A stretch of DNA of 48,633 nucleotides from Coriobacteriales bacterium (GTDB taxonomy: Bacteria; Actinomycetota; Coriobacteriia; Coriobacteriales; UBA8131), in NCBI GenBank assembly GCA_031288185.1, contig JAITRZ010000035.1, forward strand, positions 1 to 48,633, given 5' to 3'. Below are positions 16,278-24,852 of the stretch, piece after piece. A model generated the notes under the pieces. The model saw nothing but the letters and a program-made list of their open reading frames with translations. It had not been told where the DNA came from and did not search any database. Each line of letters begins with the position of its first letter. Positions within the stretch are counted from its first letter, which is position 1. The translations under genes were made by a program, and so were the position numbers.

Positions 16278-17743
16278 GCAAAAAGAAGGATTCTTTTGCG
16301 GACGAGGGACTGGCCGGTGCGATTTTTACAACAGAAACTCAGGTTTTGGCACACACAAACGTCCAGCATGATGGGGATGACCCTCTCAATGACATCCTCT
16401 CTTCCCCTGTTGGCTTCATTGAGCAGGAGCGTTACACCTGTGCCATCGGCGCGCTGCAATCGGTGGTTGCAATACCAAAAGCCGTGCCGATACTGCATTC
16501 TGGCCCAGGCTGCGGCACAATGATTCAGGGATTTTTTGAGCGCTCCACCGGATATGCGGGCGGCTCGACCTCCCCCTGCACAAACTTTAGCGAAACGGAG
16601 GTGGTGTTTGGGGGAACCGAGCGCCTGCGCAAAATTATCGAGGGCACCTACAAGGTGCTCAACACCGATTTACAGGTGGTGCTGACCGGCTGTACCGCTG
16701 ACATCGTCGGCGACGATACCGCGCAGGTGGTTAACGATTTTAAGAGGGACGGTCGCCCGATCGTACAGGTAGATACTGCTGGATTTAAGCACAATAATCT
16801 GGTCGCGCACTCAGACGTCGTCAACGCCATCATCGACCAATACGTACACAAATTCGCCGCAAACGTCACGCCACGCTCTGATAAAAGGCTCGTTAACCTG
16901 TTTGCCTCCATCCCCTATCAGGATCCGTTTTGGAAGGGCAATCTGCGTGAATACAAACGGCTGCTGGAAGCCCTGGGCTTACAGGTCAACGTCCTGTTTG
17001 GCCCGGAAAGCGGCGGTGTCAGCGAGTGGCAGACAATCCCCCGCGCCAACTTCAACATCCTGGTATCACCCTGGTATGGCCTGCCGATAGTTCAAAACTT
17101 GGCCGAAAAATACGGCCAGCCCTTTGTCTGTTTTGGTCATCTGCCCATAGGCGCGGGAGAAACCGGTCGCTTTCTGGAGACGGTGGCGGCCTTTGCCCGT
17201 GAAAACAACGCGGGAACAAACAGATGCGACATCAAAGCCCTGATCGCCAAAGAAGAACAGGCCTACTATGAGGAAATCGACAACCTGGCCACCTTCCTTC
17301 TTGAGTTTCGCTACGGGCTTCCCAACCATGTACATATTCTGCATGACGGTGGCTACGTGGTGGGACTCGCGCGATTTCTGCTGCACGAAGTGGGCATTGT
17401 TCCCAAGGAGCAGTTTGTGGTGGACAACACGCCCGCAGAGTTTCAGGACGCCATCCGAGCCGACCTGGCTGCCGCCAGCGACAAACGCGTGATACCTCTG
17501 TACTTTACGGCAGACGCCGGAGCCGCACAGCATGCCATCCGTGCGCTCAAACACCGTGGCCGCGGTTTGATTATCGGCAGCGGTTGGGATAAAGAACTGG
17601 CTTGTGAGAAAAACTATGACTTTTTAAGCGCAAGCGCGCCCTCTCCCTACCGCCTGGTACTCACCACTAACTATGTAGGCTATAGCGGCGGCCTGCGCGT
17701 AATTGAGGACATTTATTCTGCGGTGCTTGCTACCTATGCGTAA
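16274..17743 (+). CDS. NifK-like subunit of a nitrogenase-family reductase
   Basis: Beta subunit partner, translationally coupled to the NifD-like gene by an ATGA overlap. Three cysteines match the P-cluster ligands of NifK: Cys56 (RYTCAIGAL), Cys80 (HSGPGCGTM) and Cys140 (VLTGCTADIVGDD). The C-terminal part keeps the NifK-like fold pattern (HVHILHDGGYVVGLARFLLHEVG). At 489 residues it is close to the NifD-like protein and somewhat shorter than most NifK. No NifE/NifN genes occur nearby, so D and K should be the catalytic pair and not a scaffold. The product ends 110 bp before a terminator. Confidence 0.9.
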   Translation: MSKKKDSFADEGLAGAIFTTETQVLAHTNVQHDGDDPLNDILSSPVGFIEQERYTCAIGALQSVVAIPKAVPILHSGPGCGTMIQGFFERSTGYAGGSTSPCTNFSETEVVFGGTERLRKIIEGTYKVLNTDLQVVLTGCTADIVGDDTAQVVNDFKRDGRPIVQVDTAGFKHNNLVAHSDVVNAIIDQYVHKFAANVTPRSDKRLVNLFASIPYQDPFWKGNLREYKRLLEALGLQVNVLFGPESGGVSEWQTIPRANFNILVSPWYGLPIVQNLAEKYGQPFVCFGHLPIGAGETGRFLETVAAFARENNAGTNRCDIKALIAKEEQAYYEEIDNLATFLLEFRYGLPNHVHILHDGGYVVGLARFLLHEVGIVPKEQFVVDNTPAEFQDAIRADLAAASDKRVIPLYFTADAGAAQHAIRALKHRGRGLIIGSGWDKELACEKNYDFLSASAPSPYRLVLTTNYVGYSGGLRVIEDIYSAVLATYA

Positions 17744-17800
17744 GCAATCCCAATCCGACCCGTGAGGTCGGCGGCATCTGAGCTATCAGGCGCTCGCTCT

Positions 17801-17839
17801 TTGCGCGCAATCACCAGTACCTGGGATGATTGCGCGCAA
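17801..17839. repeat. Long perfect inverted repeat after the NifK-like gene
   Basis: TTGCGCGCAATCA (17801-17813) pairs with TGATTGCGCGCAA (17827-17839), and CCAG/CTGG extends the stem inside, giving about 17 base pairs. There is no U-tract directly after it, so RNA stabilisation or protein binding is as likely as termination. Confidence 0.8.
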
Positions 17840-17854
17840 GGCGCTCACTCCCTA

Positions 17855-17892
17855 AGCGCAAGCGGCCCGCCGCTTTTGCCGCGCTATTTTTT
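17855..17892 (+). terminator. Probable intrinsic terminator ending the H-D-K transcript
   Basis: AGCGC + AAGCGG pair with CCGCTT + GCGCT (with a bulge) and are followed by ATTTTTT. It separates H-D-K from the NifX- and NifB-like genes, which would need read-through or their own promoter in 17893-18020. Confidence 0.6.
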
Positions 17893-18020
17893 CTGGGTGC
17901 TGCGGTTTTTACACGACTGTTCCCTGATAGGACACTCCTCAAACGTTAATCAGCTGTTTGCAAGCCGGAAACACAGTTTTGCCAGAATGAAAAACTGACA
18001 GATAAGAAAGAGAGGCAGAT

Positions 18021-18377
18021 ATGGCGCGCCTGGTGGCGGTAACCACACGGGATGGCAAGGTTGTACAGGAACACTTTGGCCAGGCCCGGTACTTTCATAT
18101 TGTAGAGGTTGATACAAACGGTTATCAGTATCGAGAAAGCCGCGAGATTGAGCCGCGTTGCAAAGGACCGTTTCCTGATGAAACCCCCCATGATTCCTCA
18201 CGCTTTGATCCGGTTATTGAGCTTTTGAGTGACTGCGAAGCTATAGTGACGGCTCAGATTGGGCCGGGCGCCGCTGCGCATATATTAGCTAGTGGATTAC
18301 GCATTTTTGAAGGCCGCGGCTTTGTGGATGACATTCTCACTGAACTAGTTGACAAGAAACTTCTGGAGCAGCCATGA
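18021..18377 (+). CDS. NifX/NafY-like FeMo-cofactor-binding protein
   Basis: Small cytoplasmic protein (118 residues) of the dinitrogenase iron-molybdenum-cofactor family, which carries or protects NifB-type cluster precursors. The family pattern is visible in VTTRDGKVVQEHFGQARYFH and in AQIGPGAAAHILASGLRIFE. In many bacteria this domain is fused to the C-terminus of NifB; here it is separate and overlaps the NifB-like gene by 4 bp, so the two are made together. GAGAGGCAG lies just before the ATG. The role in cofactor hand-over to the NifDK-like pair is inferred. Confidence 0.85.
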   Translation: MARLVAVTTRDGKVVQEHFGQARYFHIVEVDTNGYQYRESREIEPRCKGPFPDETPHDSSRFDPVIELLSDCEAIVTAQIGPGAAAHILASGLRIFEGRGFVDDILTELVDKKLLEQP

Positions 18378-19447
18378 GCATACACGAAATATCGTTTACC
18401 AATGGGCTTCTGGGCGCGCACCGTGCGCCAGCGCCGCAACAGGAGATGCCGCACCAGGAAGCGCCAGGTGTTTCGCCGCACAGGAATGATGCGTTACGCC
18501 TCGCGCCTCAACAAGACACGCGCGCGCGCCGAGCAAATCAGCGTCCGCGTCCCTGCCAGGGAAGGCCACAGCAGAACTCCTTTGCGCGCCTGGCCAGACA
18601 GCATCCCTGCTTTGCGCAGGGGCGTTCCAATGGAAAAGGCCGTATCCACCTGCCGGTTTCACCCGGATGCACTATCAACTGCCGTTTTTGCGAACGCTCC
18701 ATAAATCGCCATGAACAGCGTCCAGGCGTGACAGCACGACGGCTTAAACCCAAAGAGGCGCTGGAAGTAGTTGCCCGGTCATTAGACCTGGCACCGGAAC
18801 TGAGCGTTGTGGGCATCGCTGGGCCCGGCGACCCGCTGGCAACCCCTTATGCCCTGGAGACCTTTAGATTGATACAACAGCGCTTTCCGCAGATGATCCG
18901 CTGCCTGAGCACCAATGGGCTGCTTTTGGCCGATCAGCTGGATGATCTGCTGGAGGCGGGCGTTGATACGCTTACTGTAACGGTTAATGATATTGAACCA
19001 AGGCGCCTGGCGCAGATAGTGGATCGCGTGACCTACCAGGGCAGGCGCTACGGCGGCACAGAAGCCGCCCGGCTTTTGATAGACAAACAACTGGCGGGTA
19101 TACACGCGGCTGCCAATGCTGGGCTTTTGATTAAGGTGAACACCGTCTTGATCCCTCACATTAACGGTTTGTATATCGGCGCGATCGCCCGCCGCGTTAA
19201 GCAGGCTGGCGCTGGCCTCTATAACATCATCCCGCTTATACCAAATGCCCAGATGGCACAAATGCCCGCACCGACCTGCGCCCAAATTGATGCCGCTCGT
19301 TCAGCCGCAGAACAGCATATCAGTGTCTTTCGCCACTGCCAACATTGCCGCGCCGATGCTATCGGCATCCCCGGAGGCAAAGACCTGAGCGAATTTGTCT
19401 ATAAAAAGCGCAAAATAAACCAGAGCAACACCTTTAGCCACGGCTAG
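18374..19447 (+). CDS. nifB: NifB-like radical SAM cofactor-assembly protein
   Basis: NifB fuses two [4Fe-4S] units and inserts the central carbide from SAM to give the core of FeMo-type cofactors. Seen here: HPCF (residues 77-80), GRIHLPVSPGCTINCRFC with the radical-SAM cysteines Cys99, Cys103 and Cys106, EQRPGV, AGPGDPLATP and the C-terminal CQHCRADAIG, all characteristic of NifB. The first ~70 residues are Gln/Arg-rich low complexity. The NifX-type domain is encoded by the gene before. Its presence implies that the NifDK-like enzyme carries a NifB-derived cluster; without NifE/N the cofactor may be simpler than FeMo-co. Confidence 0.92.
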   Translation: MSIHEISFTNGLLGAHRAPAPQQEMPHQEAPGVSPHRNDALRLAPQQDTRARRANQRPRPCQGRPQQNSFARLARQHPCFAQGRSNGKGRIHLPVSPGCTINCRFCERSINRHEQRPGVTARRLKPKEALEVVARSLDLAPELSVVGIAGPGDPLATPYALETFRLIQQRFPQMIRCLSTNGLLLADQLDDLLEAGVDTLTVTVNDIEPRRLAQIVDRVTYQGRRYGGTEAARLLIDKQLAGIHAAANAGLLIKVNTVLIPHINGLYIGAIARRVKQAGAGLYNIIPLIPNAQMAQMPAPTCAQIDAARSAAEQHISVFRHCQHCRADAIGIPGGKDLSEFVYKKRKINQSNTFSHG

Positions 19448-19476
19448 GAGCCGGTAGGGTATCAAAGTTACAGAGG

Positions 19477-19576
19477 CCCACTGCGGTTAAGACGTTTCCA
19501 TGTGCGTGGCAGCCGCTTTGGCGCGAGACTAACCAGAAATACACCCCACTGCGGTTAAGACGTTTCCATGTGCGTG
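19477..19576. repeat. Exact 32-bp direct repeat between nifB and lepB, overlapping copies of the lepB tail
   Basis: CCCACTGCGGTTAAGACG... occurs at 19477-19508 and 19545-19576. Read leftwards, copy 1 with its flank (TACAGAGGCCCA at 19469-19480) encodes LNRSGPL-stop, a near copy of the true LepB tail LNRIGPL-stop, which lies at 19609-19635. The lepB 3' end has been copied downstream of itself. Confidence 0.85.
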
Positions 19577-19608
19577 ACCGTACGCCTGCTAGAGAGGTGT
19601 TTTTTCAA

Positions 19609-20787
19609 CTACAGAGGCCCAATACGGTTAAGAGGCCAAAACACCAACAGAGCTCGGCCATAGACCGTTGTGGCATCAATACTGCCAAAGTAGCGGCTAT
19701 CTGCGGAGTGCGCCCGGTTATCCCCCATCACCCATAGATGCCCTTCAGGTACGATAAACGGGTAGTCTATGAACATGTTATTAAAGTGTTGAGACAGCGG
19801 CAGCGAAGCGGCTCCGTTGACATAGGGCTCAAAAAGCAGGCTGTCGTCTACATAAACCCTTCCGTCACGCAAATCGATGGTTTGCCCACCTGTGGCAATC
19901 ACCCGTTTTATCAGAATGCGGCCGGGCTCAACCTTATCAGCAAAAACCACGATATCGCCCCTGTTGACCGGCGTAAAGTTGATAGTGTACTTGTCTGCCA
20001 GCAGCTTATCACCAATCATGATGGTGGTTTCCATTGAGCCGGTGGGCACTTCAAAGGGTTCAATAAGAAAGGCCTTCAAGGCCCAGGTTAGCGCCATGGC
20101 AACAGCCAAAACTATGACAAATTCTACAGCCATACGCAACAGGCCGGCTCTGCGCTTGGGTGGCGATGGAGCCTCGTCAGCAGTGGTCACCGCGTCAGAC
20201 ACAACGCTCAGGTCATCTGCCCTGGTCTGAGTGGGTTGCTGAGGATACCCGGCCTGGAAGGGATCAGCAGCCTGGCTGGTAGCGCGCGTGTAAGCCTGCG
20301 GTGAAAAAGCTGTGTCGGGAGCAAAATTTTGAGCCTGATGCGGATCAGTGCCAGGGGCAAAACCCTGGGCCTGGCCTTGAGCCTGATGAGTGGCAAAAGC
20401 AAAATCCTGAGCCTGGGCCAAATCAGCCGGAGGCACAGGGGCAAAGGGTGCGTCAAACTGCGGCAGAGAGCTCAGTGGTGACGGGGGGCGCAAGGGGATG
20501 GACGCGCTGGGGGCGCGTGCCTGTACATAGGAGCCGGTCATATGATCCAACCCAGACAGATCGCTATCAACCAGGGGAAGAGTGTGCGCAAGGGATCTGG
20601 CAGCAGGTGCCACTGCTTCCTCTTCGCGCGTAAGGAACCCCTGCCGTGACATCTCAGCTTGGCGTTGCTCCTCTTCATGCGTAAGGGGATCGGGATTTTG
20701 TCGCTCCACACGGCCAGCAGAAACTTCTTCTTCGTACCTAAGGAAATCGAACTGTTCAGGAGTGGGCAACTGCCCGGACGTGTTCAT
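19609..20787 (-). CDS. lepB: Signal peptidase I, with a long cytoplasmic N-terminus
   Basis: Membrane serine protease that removes signal peptides on the outer face. One TM helix (FVIVLAVAMALTWALKAFLI) precedes the catalytic Ser in PTGSMETTIMIGD; the Lys dyad partner is in RILIKRVIATGGQ, and GDNRAHSADSRYFG is the last conserved box. About 210 low-complexity residues rich in Ala, Gln and Pro (with repeats such as QAQGQAQGFAPGT) precede the membrane segment, so the protein is about twice the usual length of Gram-positive enzymes. It starts nine bases after the upstream gene and is probably co-transcribed with it. Confidence 0.92.
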   Translation of the reverse strand: MNTSGQLPTPEQFDFLRYEEEVSAGRVERQNPDPLTHEEEQRQAEMSRQGFLTREEEAVAPAARSLAHTLPLVDSDLSGLDHMTGSYVQARAPSASIPLRPPSPLSSLPQFDAPFAPVPPADLAQAQDFAFATHQAQGQAQGFAPGTDPHQAQNFAPDTAFSPQAYTRATSQAADPFQAGYPQQPTQTRADDLSVVSDAVTTADEAPSPPKRRAGLLRMAVEFVIVLAVAMALTWALKAFLIEPFEVPTGSMETTIMIGDKLLADKYTINFTPVNRGDIVVFADKVEPGRILIKRVIATGGQTIDLRDGRVYVDDSLLFEPYVNGAASLPLSQHFNNMFIDYPFIVPEGHLWVMGDNRAHSADSRYFGSIDATTVYGRALLVFWPLNRIGPL

Positions 20788-20795
20788 AAGCAGTG

Positions 20796-21998
20796 CTAAC
20801 GCAGTCTCAGATAAACCATGCGTTGAGTGGGATGTCTGTCTGGAGTATCGGCTACGCCCGCAGCGCCGTAATCATAGGTCAGGGTCAAAACAAACTGTGT
20901 TGGCGCGCTCTCGGCCGTCTCCTCGGCGGTCGCGTCCGTGTCTTTGGCAGCTAATAAACCAGAAAATTTAGCGCTTTCTTCTGTAAGGCGCTTGTTAGAG
21001 GCCAAAGGATCAACATACTTGGTGTATTGATCATGTTCCGGGGCAATAAACTGAAAATCCGCACTGGCGGCCACACCGGCCGATTGCAGCAACTGATCCA
21101 CTACCGTTTTATTGCTAATTAAATTAGCAAAACTAGACATCGGATACCCCAGCAGATCCAAAGAACTTACAAAGTAGACTTCAATTACCTCGCCCACCTC
21201 ATTTAGGCTTAAGTAAATACTTTGCGCCTGAACGTTGCCCACGCTGCTTTTGGTATCCTGGACGTAGGTAAGGGTAGCCAACTGGCGGGCCTGCGGCAGT
21301 TCCTCATCGGCTATCTCCTCCGTTTTAACCAGGCGGTAGTCGCTACCAAGCTGTGAGAGTACCTCATCAGTGGTTGTGCCAAACATCGGTGCCAGGGGCG
21401 GCATGGGCTTTTCTTCTGTTGTGCCCGTATCTTGCAGGCGGTCGCTGGCGTTTTGGTTATCAGTGAGTATATCCTGCAGTTGGATGGTGTTGATGCTCTG
21501 CTGTTGGGTGATAAAGACATAGGCGGCCAGGGCTGCTATGGCCAAAAGAGCCAGGATCAAAACGATGATGATGGCGATGAGAATGCGCTTGACGCGCTTG
21601 GAGCGTCGCAGTTTCTCAGGCGGGATGTCAGCAAAACGGTTTGGTACGAAAGAACCAGCGTTGGCGCTGGTTTGCGCGTTGCCAGAAGAGGAAGACAGGA
21701 CGGCGTTGGTAGCGGCCGAGGGTTGAGCGTTGAATGCAGGGGCTGTGTTGGCCGGCGCGGTCGCGGCTGCCCCTGGTGCCGGCGCGGTCGCAGCCGGCGC
21801 GGACGCTCCGCTGTCTGGAGCGGACGGAGGGGGGGCGGGGGTTGTGCGCTTTGCAGGCGAGGCGGCAAACACCCCACCGCTGTTAGCAGCATTCACTATC
21901 GGGCTGGAACTGGGGACACTGCCAGTTGCGTCAACCGCACCAGGGATATCACCGGGTGATGTATCATTGCTTTTTTCGCTCACAGAATTCTCCAACAT
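20796..21998 (-). CDS. Membrane-anchored protein of unknown function
   Basis: I do not recognise a family. The 400 residues comprise an Ala/Pro/Ser-rich stretch (1-120), a basic segment (KLRRSKRVKR), one TM helix (ILIAIIIVLILALLAIAALAAYVFI, ~137-163) and an extracytoplasmic domain of about 230 residues with Glu/Asp-rich parts and the phrase FGTTTDEVLSQLGSDYRLVK. The topology suggests N-in, C-out. It precedes lepB by 8 bp and follows hisE by 150 bp, so it is likely transcribed with lepB. An envelope role is plausible but not shown. Confidence 0.75.
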   Translation of the reverse strand: MLENSVSEKSNDTSPGDIPGAVDATGSVPSSSPIVNAANSGGVFAASPAKRTTPAPPPSAPDSGASAPAATAPAPGAAATAPANTAPAFNAQPSAATNAVLSSSSGNAQTSANAGSFVPNRFADIPPEKLRRSKRVKRILIAIIIVLILALLAIAALAAYVFITQQQSINTIQLQDILTDNQNASDRLQDTGTTEEKPMPPLAPMFGTTTDEVLSQLGSDYRLVKTEEIADEELPQARQLATLTYVQDTKSSVGNVQAQSIYLSLNEVGEVIEVYFVSSLDLLGYPMSSFANLISNKTVVDQLLQSAGVAASADFQFIAPEHDQYTKYVDPLASNKRLTEESAKFSGLLAAKDTDATAEETAESAPTQFVLTLTYDYGAAGVADTPDRHPTQRMVYLRLR

Positions 21999-22148
21999 TC
22001 CCTAACCGCATCCCTGCGAATGCGACTGGTAGACAGGCCTGGGCCAACGCAGCAGGCACCGAGCACCTGCTACCGCACAACCACAGCAGTTACATCCAAC
22101 TCACTCCAAGAAACAAGTTGCAGCTGTAGCCGAATGGAACCACAGCAG

Positions 22149-22472
22149 TTAACCCATACGCGCATCCAACTCCCCAGCCAAATCCGCCATCGAAACACCA
22201 CTGCGCTCCAGCACCACCAGGAGGTGGTAGAGCAAATCAGCGGCCTCATAGCGGATATGGTCATGGTCGTTATCCTTGACCGCCAGTATCAATTCCGTTG
22301 ACTCCTCGCCAATTTTTTTAAGCAGGTAGTCAAGGTCGCCGTGTAGCAGTTTGGCCGTGTAGCTGTTCTGAGGCTGATAGTCATGTCGGTCATGGATAGT
22401 GCGCGTAAGACGGCGCAATGTGGTTGCTATCTCTCCCGGTCTTACATCGGCTGTTCTGTCTCCCATACTCAC
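22149..22472 (-). CDS. hisE: Phosphoribosyl-ATP pyrophosphohydrolase
   Basis: Second step of histidine synthesis: PR-ATP to PR-AMP plus PPi, in the cytoplasm. The MazG-like helix pattern KKIGEESTELILAVK...YEAADLLYHLLVVL carries the acidic Mg-binding residues typical of HisE. At 107 residues it has normal length and is separate from HisI. It is the last gene of the his operon. Confidence 0.92.
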   Translation of the reverse strand: MSMGDRTADVRPGEIATTLRRLTRTIHDRHDYQPQNSYTAKLLHGDLDYLLKKIGEESTELILAVKDNDHDHIRYEAADLLYHLLVVLERSGVSMADLAGELDARMG

Positions 22473-22491
22473 GCGCTCCCCTGCTGGTAGC

Positions 22492-22983
22492 TTAAAGCCG
22501 GTTGAAAAAACAGCTGCGCGCGCCAGTGTGACAGGCGGGCCCAGGGCTGTCTACGGTAATCAACAGGCAATCCTTATCGCAGTCATAGTATATCGCTTGT
22601 ACCTGCTGAACATTTCCGCTTGTTGCCCCTTTGTTCCAAAGTGCTCTCCGTGACCGGCTCCAAAACCAGGTAGAGCCCGTTTTTTGGGTACGCTCCAGTG
22701 CCTCGGCGTTCATCCAGGCCATCATCAGCACCTCTTTGCTGTCATATTGCTGAATAATCGCGGGGATGAGACCTCCCTCATCAAAGCGCAGCCAACTAAA
22801 ATCCGCGGATGCCAAAGGAGCTTTGCCGCTTTGGCGGCTGTTAGGCAGGGATACATCCGGGCCTGCGTCCTCGCACGTTTGCGCGTTTGCACGCATGGTT
22901 GTTGCGTCGCCTGTTGTCACATCCATCCCTTCGTCTACGGGTACGCTGCCATCCCTCTTGGGCGGCATCATATCCACCATCAT
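22492..22983 (-). CDS. hisI: Phosphoribosyl-AMP cyclohydrolase, with an N-terminal extension
   Basis: Third step of histidine synthesis, opening the adenine ring of PR-AMP. The conserved core begins near residue 64 ([15 protein letters not shown]) and contains [30 protein letters not shown] and the metal-binding [11 protein letters not shown]...GPACHTG. The ~60 residues in front are non-conserved, so a later start is possible, but no internal site is clearly better. Nineteen bases separate it from hisE. Confidence 0.92.
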   Translation of the reverse strand: MMVDMMPPKRDGSVPVDEGMDVTTGDATTMRANAQTCEDAGPDVSLPNSRQSGKAPLASADFSWLRFDEGGLIPAIIQQYDSKEVLMMAWMNAEALERTQKTGSTWFWSRSRRALWNKGATSGNVQQVQAIYYDCDKDCLLITVDSPGPACHTGARSCFFNRL

Positions 22984-23056
22984 CCCTCGCTTCGTCCACC
23001 GATGGGTCTTGTTGCCACCTTTGTTGCTGCCACCTGAGCGCTCACTGAGGCATCAA

Positions 23057-23183
23057 TCCAGACGCACCGCGATGCCCTGGCTGGCTATATACTCCTTGAC
23101 CTCGCGAATCGATAATTCAGTCCAAACGCACTGCGATGCCCTGGCTGGCCATATACTCCTTGACCTCGCGAATCGTTAATTCG
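23057..23183. repeat. 64-bp tandem duplication of the hisF 3' end
   Basis: Unit 23121-23183 is the hisF tail; unit 23057-23119 is a close copy beyond its stop. Read leftwards the copy still encodes [21 protein letters not shown]-stop, one substitution-rich version of the HisF C-terminus, but in the +1 frame relative to hisF. Confidence 0.92.
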
Positions 23184-23881
23184 CCAAAATGAAAGACACT
23201 TGCCGCAAGTACGGCGTCAGCCTCTCCCTCAAGAACGCCTTCGGCAAAATGCTCAATACTGCCCACACCACCGCTGGCTATCACGGGTATATTCACCGAC
23301 CGAGCCACAGCGCGGGTAAGGGCCAGGTCAAAGCCGTCTTTGCAGCCGTCACGATCCATGGAGGTCAACAGTATTTCTCCGGCACCTCTGCGATCAGCCT
23401 CTATGGCCCAGGCCACAGCATCCCTATCAGTGCGTATGCGGCCGCCGTTTAGATAGACCACCCACTTATCGGCAGAACCGGCGCGTTTGGCGTCGATAGC
23501 ACAAAGCACCGCCTGAGAGCCAAACAGGGCCGCAGCGCTGGTGAGCAAGGTGGGTGCGCGGACAGCGGCAGAGTTGAGCGATATTTTGTCAGCTCCAGCA
23601 GCAATCATTGCGCGGATTTTTTCCTGATCGCTAAAGCCACCGCCCACCGTGTAGGGAATATGCAGCTCTTCGGAGGCGCGCGCGGCCATCTCTACGGTAG
23701 TTTGGCGTTTCTCATGCGTGGCCGTGATGTCCAAAAACACCACTTCATCGGCCCCTTCCCGGTCATAGGTTGCCGCCAGCTCCACCGGATCGCCCGCATC
23801 ACGCAGCCCAACAAAGTTGACACCTTTAACCACGCGACCATCACGCACGTCCAAACAGGGTATCACACGTTTGGTTAGCAT
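23117..23881 (-). CDS. hisF: Imidazole glycerol phosphate synthase, cyclase subunit
   Basis: With HisH it turns PRFAR and ammonia into imidazole glycerol phosphate and AICAR. This (beta/alpha)8 barrel shows both catalytic Asp motifs, [17 protein letters not shown] at the N-terminus and [15 protein letters not shown] near residue 130. At 254 residues it has normal length. It overlaps hisA by 7 bp. Its 3' end is duplicated downstream. Confidence 0.95.
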   Translation of the reverse strand: MLTKRVIPCLDVRDGRVVKGVNFVGLRDAGDPVELAATYDREGADEVVFLDITATHEKRQTTVEMAARASEELHIPYTVGGGFSDQEKIRAMIAAGADKISLNSAAVRAPTLLTSAAALFGSQAVLCAIDAKRAGSADKWVVYLNGGRIRTDRDAVAWAIEADRRGAGEILLTSMDRDGCKDGFDLALTRAVARSVNIPVIASGGVGSIEHFAEGVLEGEADAVLAASVFHFGELTIREVKEYMASQGIAVRLD

Positions 23882-24654
23882 GGTTGCCCTTCATCGCCGT
23901 GGTTTGGCGTTCGCGCGCCGTTAGGAACAGGAGCTGCGATGGCTTCCAGGGCCTCACCTACCGTAAAAGCGCCCTCATACAGCGCCCGACCCACTATCAC
24001 CGCTTCAACAACCTCGCTGCCCAGGTGGGCCAGAGCCTTTATATCATCCAGGGTCGAGACTCCGCCTGAAGCGGTCACCGGAAAGCCGGCACAACGGGCT
24101 ATATGCTGATAGGCCTGGGTATCCAAACCGGTTTGCATACCGTCACGGTTAATGTCGGTGTAAACCAGGTGGCGCAGACCCCTATCTTTAAGGTGGCGAA
24201 TTATCTGCTCAGCACTATAGCCGGAAGCCTGCTGCCAGCCTTCAACGGCTGCCTCACCGTCGCGCGCGTCCACGCCAGCACAGATCAACTCGCCGTAGCG
24301 CTTGACAGCCTCATAGGCAAAGTAAGGGTCGCGCACCATGCCGGTGCCCAAAACCACACGGCTGGCACCGGCATCCAGTAGCCGGCTGATGTGCAGGAGG
24401 CAGCGCACTCCCCCGCCAACCTCCAGCTTAAGGCCCGTGGCCTTGCCAATTGCGCTGATGGTTGTGAGCTGGGTGGGAACGCCGCTACGCGCTCCTTCCA
24501 GGTCAACAACATGCAGCCAGCGGGCACCGGCCGCAGCAAACTCCTGTGCCTGGACGACCGGATCGTCATTGTAGACACTAACCGCATGGTAATCGCCTCG
24601 CGCCAGACGCACAACCTTATTATCCAAAATGTCGATGGCACAAAACAGTTCCAC
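23875..24654 (-). CDS. hisA: ProFAR isomerase
   Basis: Fourth step of histidine synthesis, an Amadori isomerisation on a (beta/alpha)8 barrel. The catalytic Asp motifs are [19 protein letters not shown] and [22 protein letters not shown] and TASGGVS are phosphate sites. The GTG at 24654 follows AGGAGG at ideal spacing and decides the start. A spacer of 198 bp separates it from hisH, longer than the other gaps in the operon; I see no gene in it. Confidence 0.94.
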   Translation of the reverse strand: MELFCAIDILDNKVVRLARGDYHAVSVYNDDPVVQAQEFAAAGARWLHVVDLEGARSGVPTQLTTISAIGKATGLKLEVGGGVRCLLHISRLLDAGASRVVLGTGMVRDPYFAYEAVKRYGELICAGVDARDGEAAVEGWQQASGYSAEQIIRHLKDRGLRHLVYTDINRDGMQTGLDTQAYQHIARCAGFPVTASGGVSTLDDIKALAHLGSEVVEAVIVGRALYEGAFTVGEALEAIAAPVPNGARTPNHGDEGQPC

Positions 24655-24852
24655 AACTGCCTCCTCATGTTACAGAGTCCACCGGTCTCTTGCCGCGCAC
24701 GTGCAGAAAAAAGCCACGCGGAAGAGATAGTTTTAATGGCAAAATACAGCAACCCCTGTCCCTTCTGCCAGCCTCTGTTTGGTCTCCTTGAGGAACCTCC
24801 TTGTTTGGTTGGGGCAAAAGAGAAATTGGCGCAACCGTGCCAAGGGTTTGGC

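Noticed and set aside
13736-17743. Assignment as genuine N2-fixing nitrogenase or as chlorophyllide reductase
   Set aside because: NifE/N and other nif genes are missing from the window, the NifD pocket signature differs, and no tetrapyrrole genes are near. A separate phylogeny is still needed.
19448-19608. CRISPR-like array between nifB and lepB
   Set aside because: Only two full copies of the 32-bp repeat exist and they derive from the lepB tail; there are no regular spacers or cas genes.
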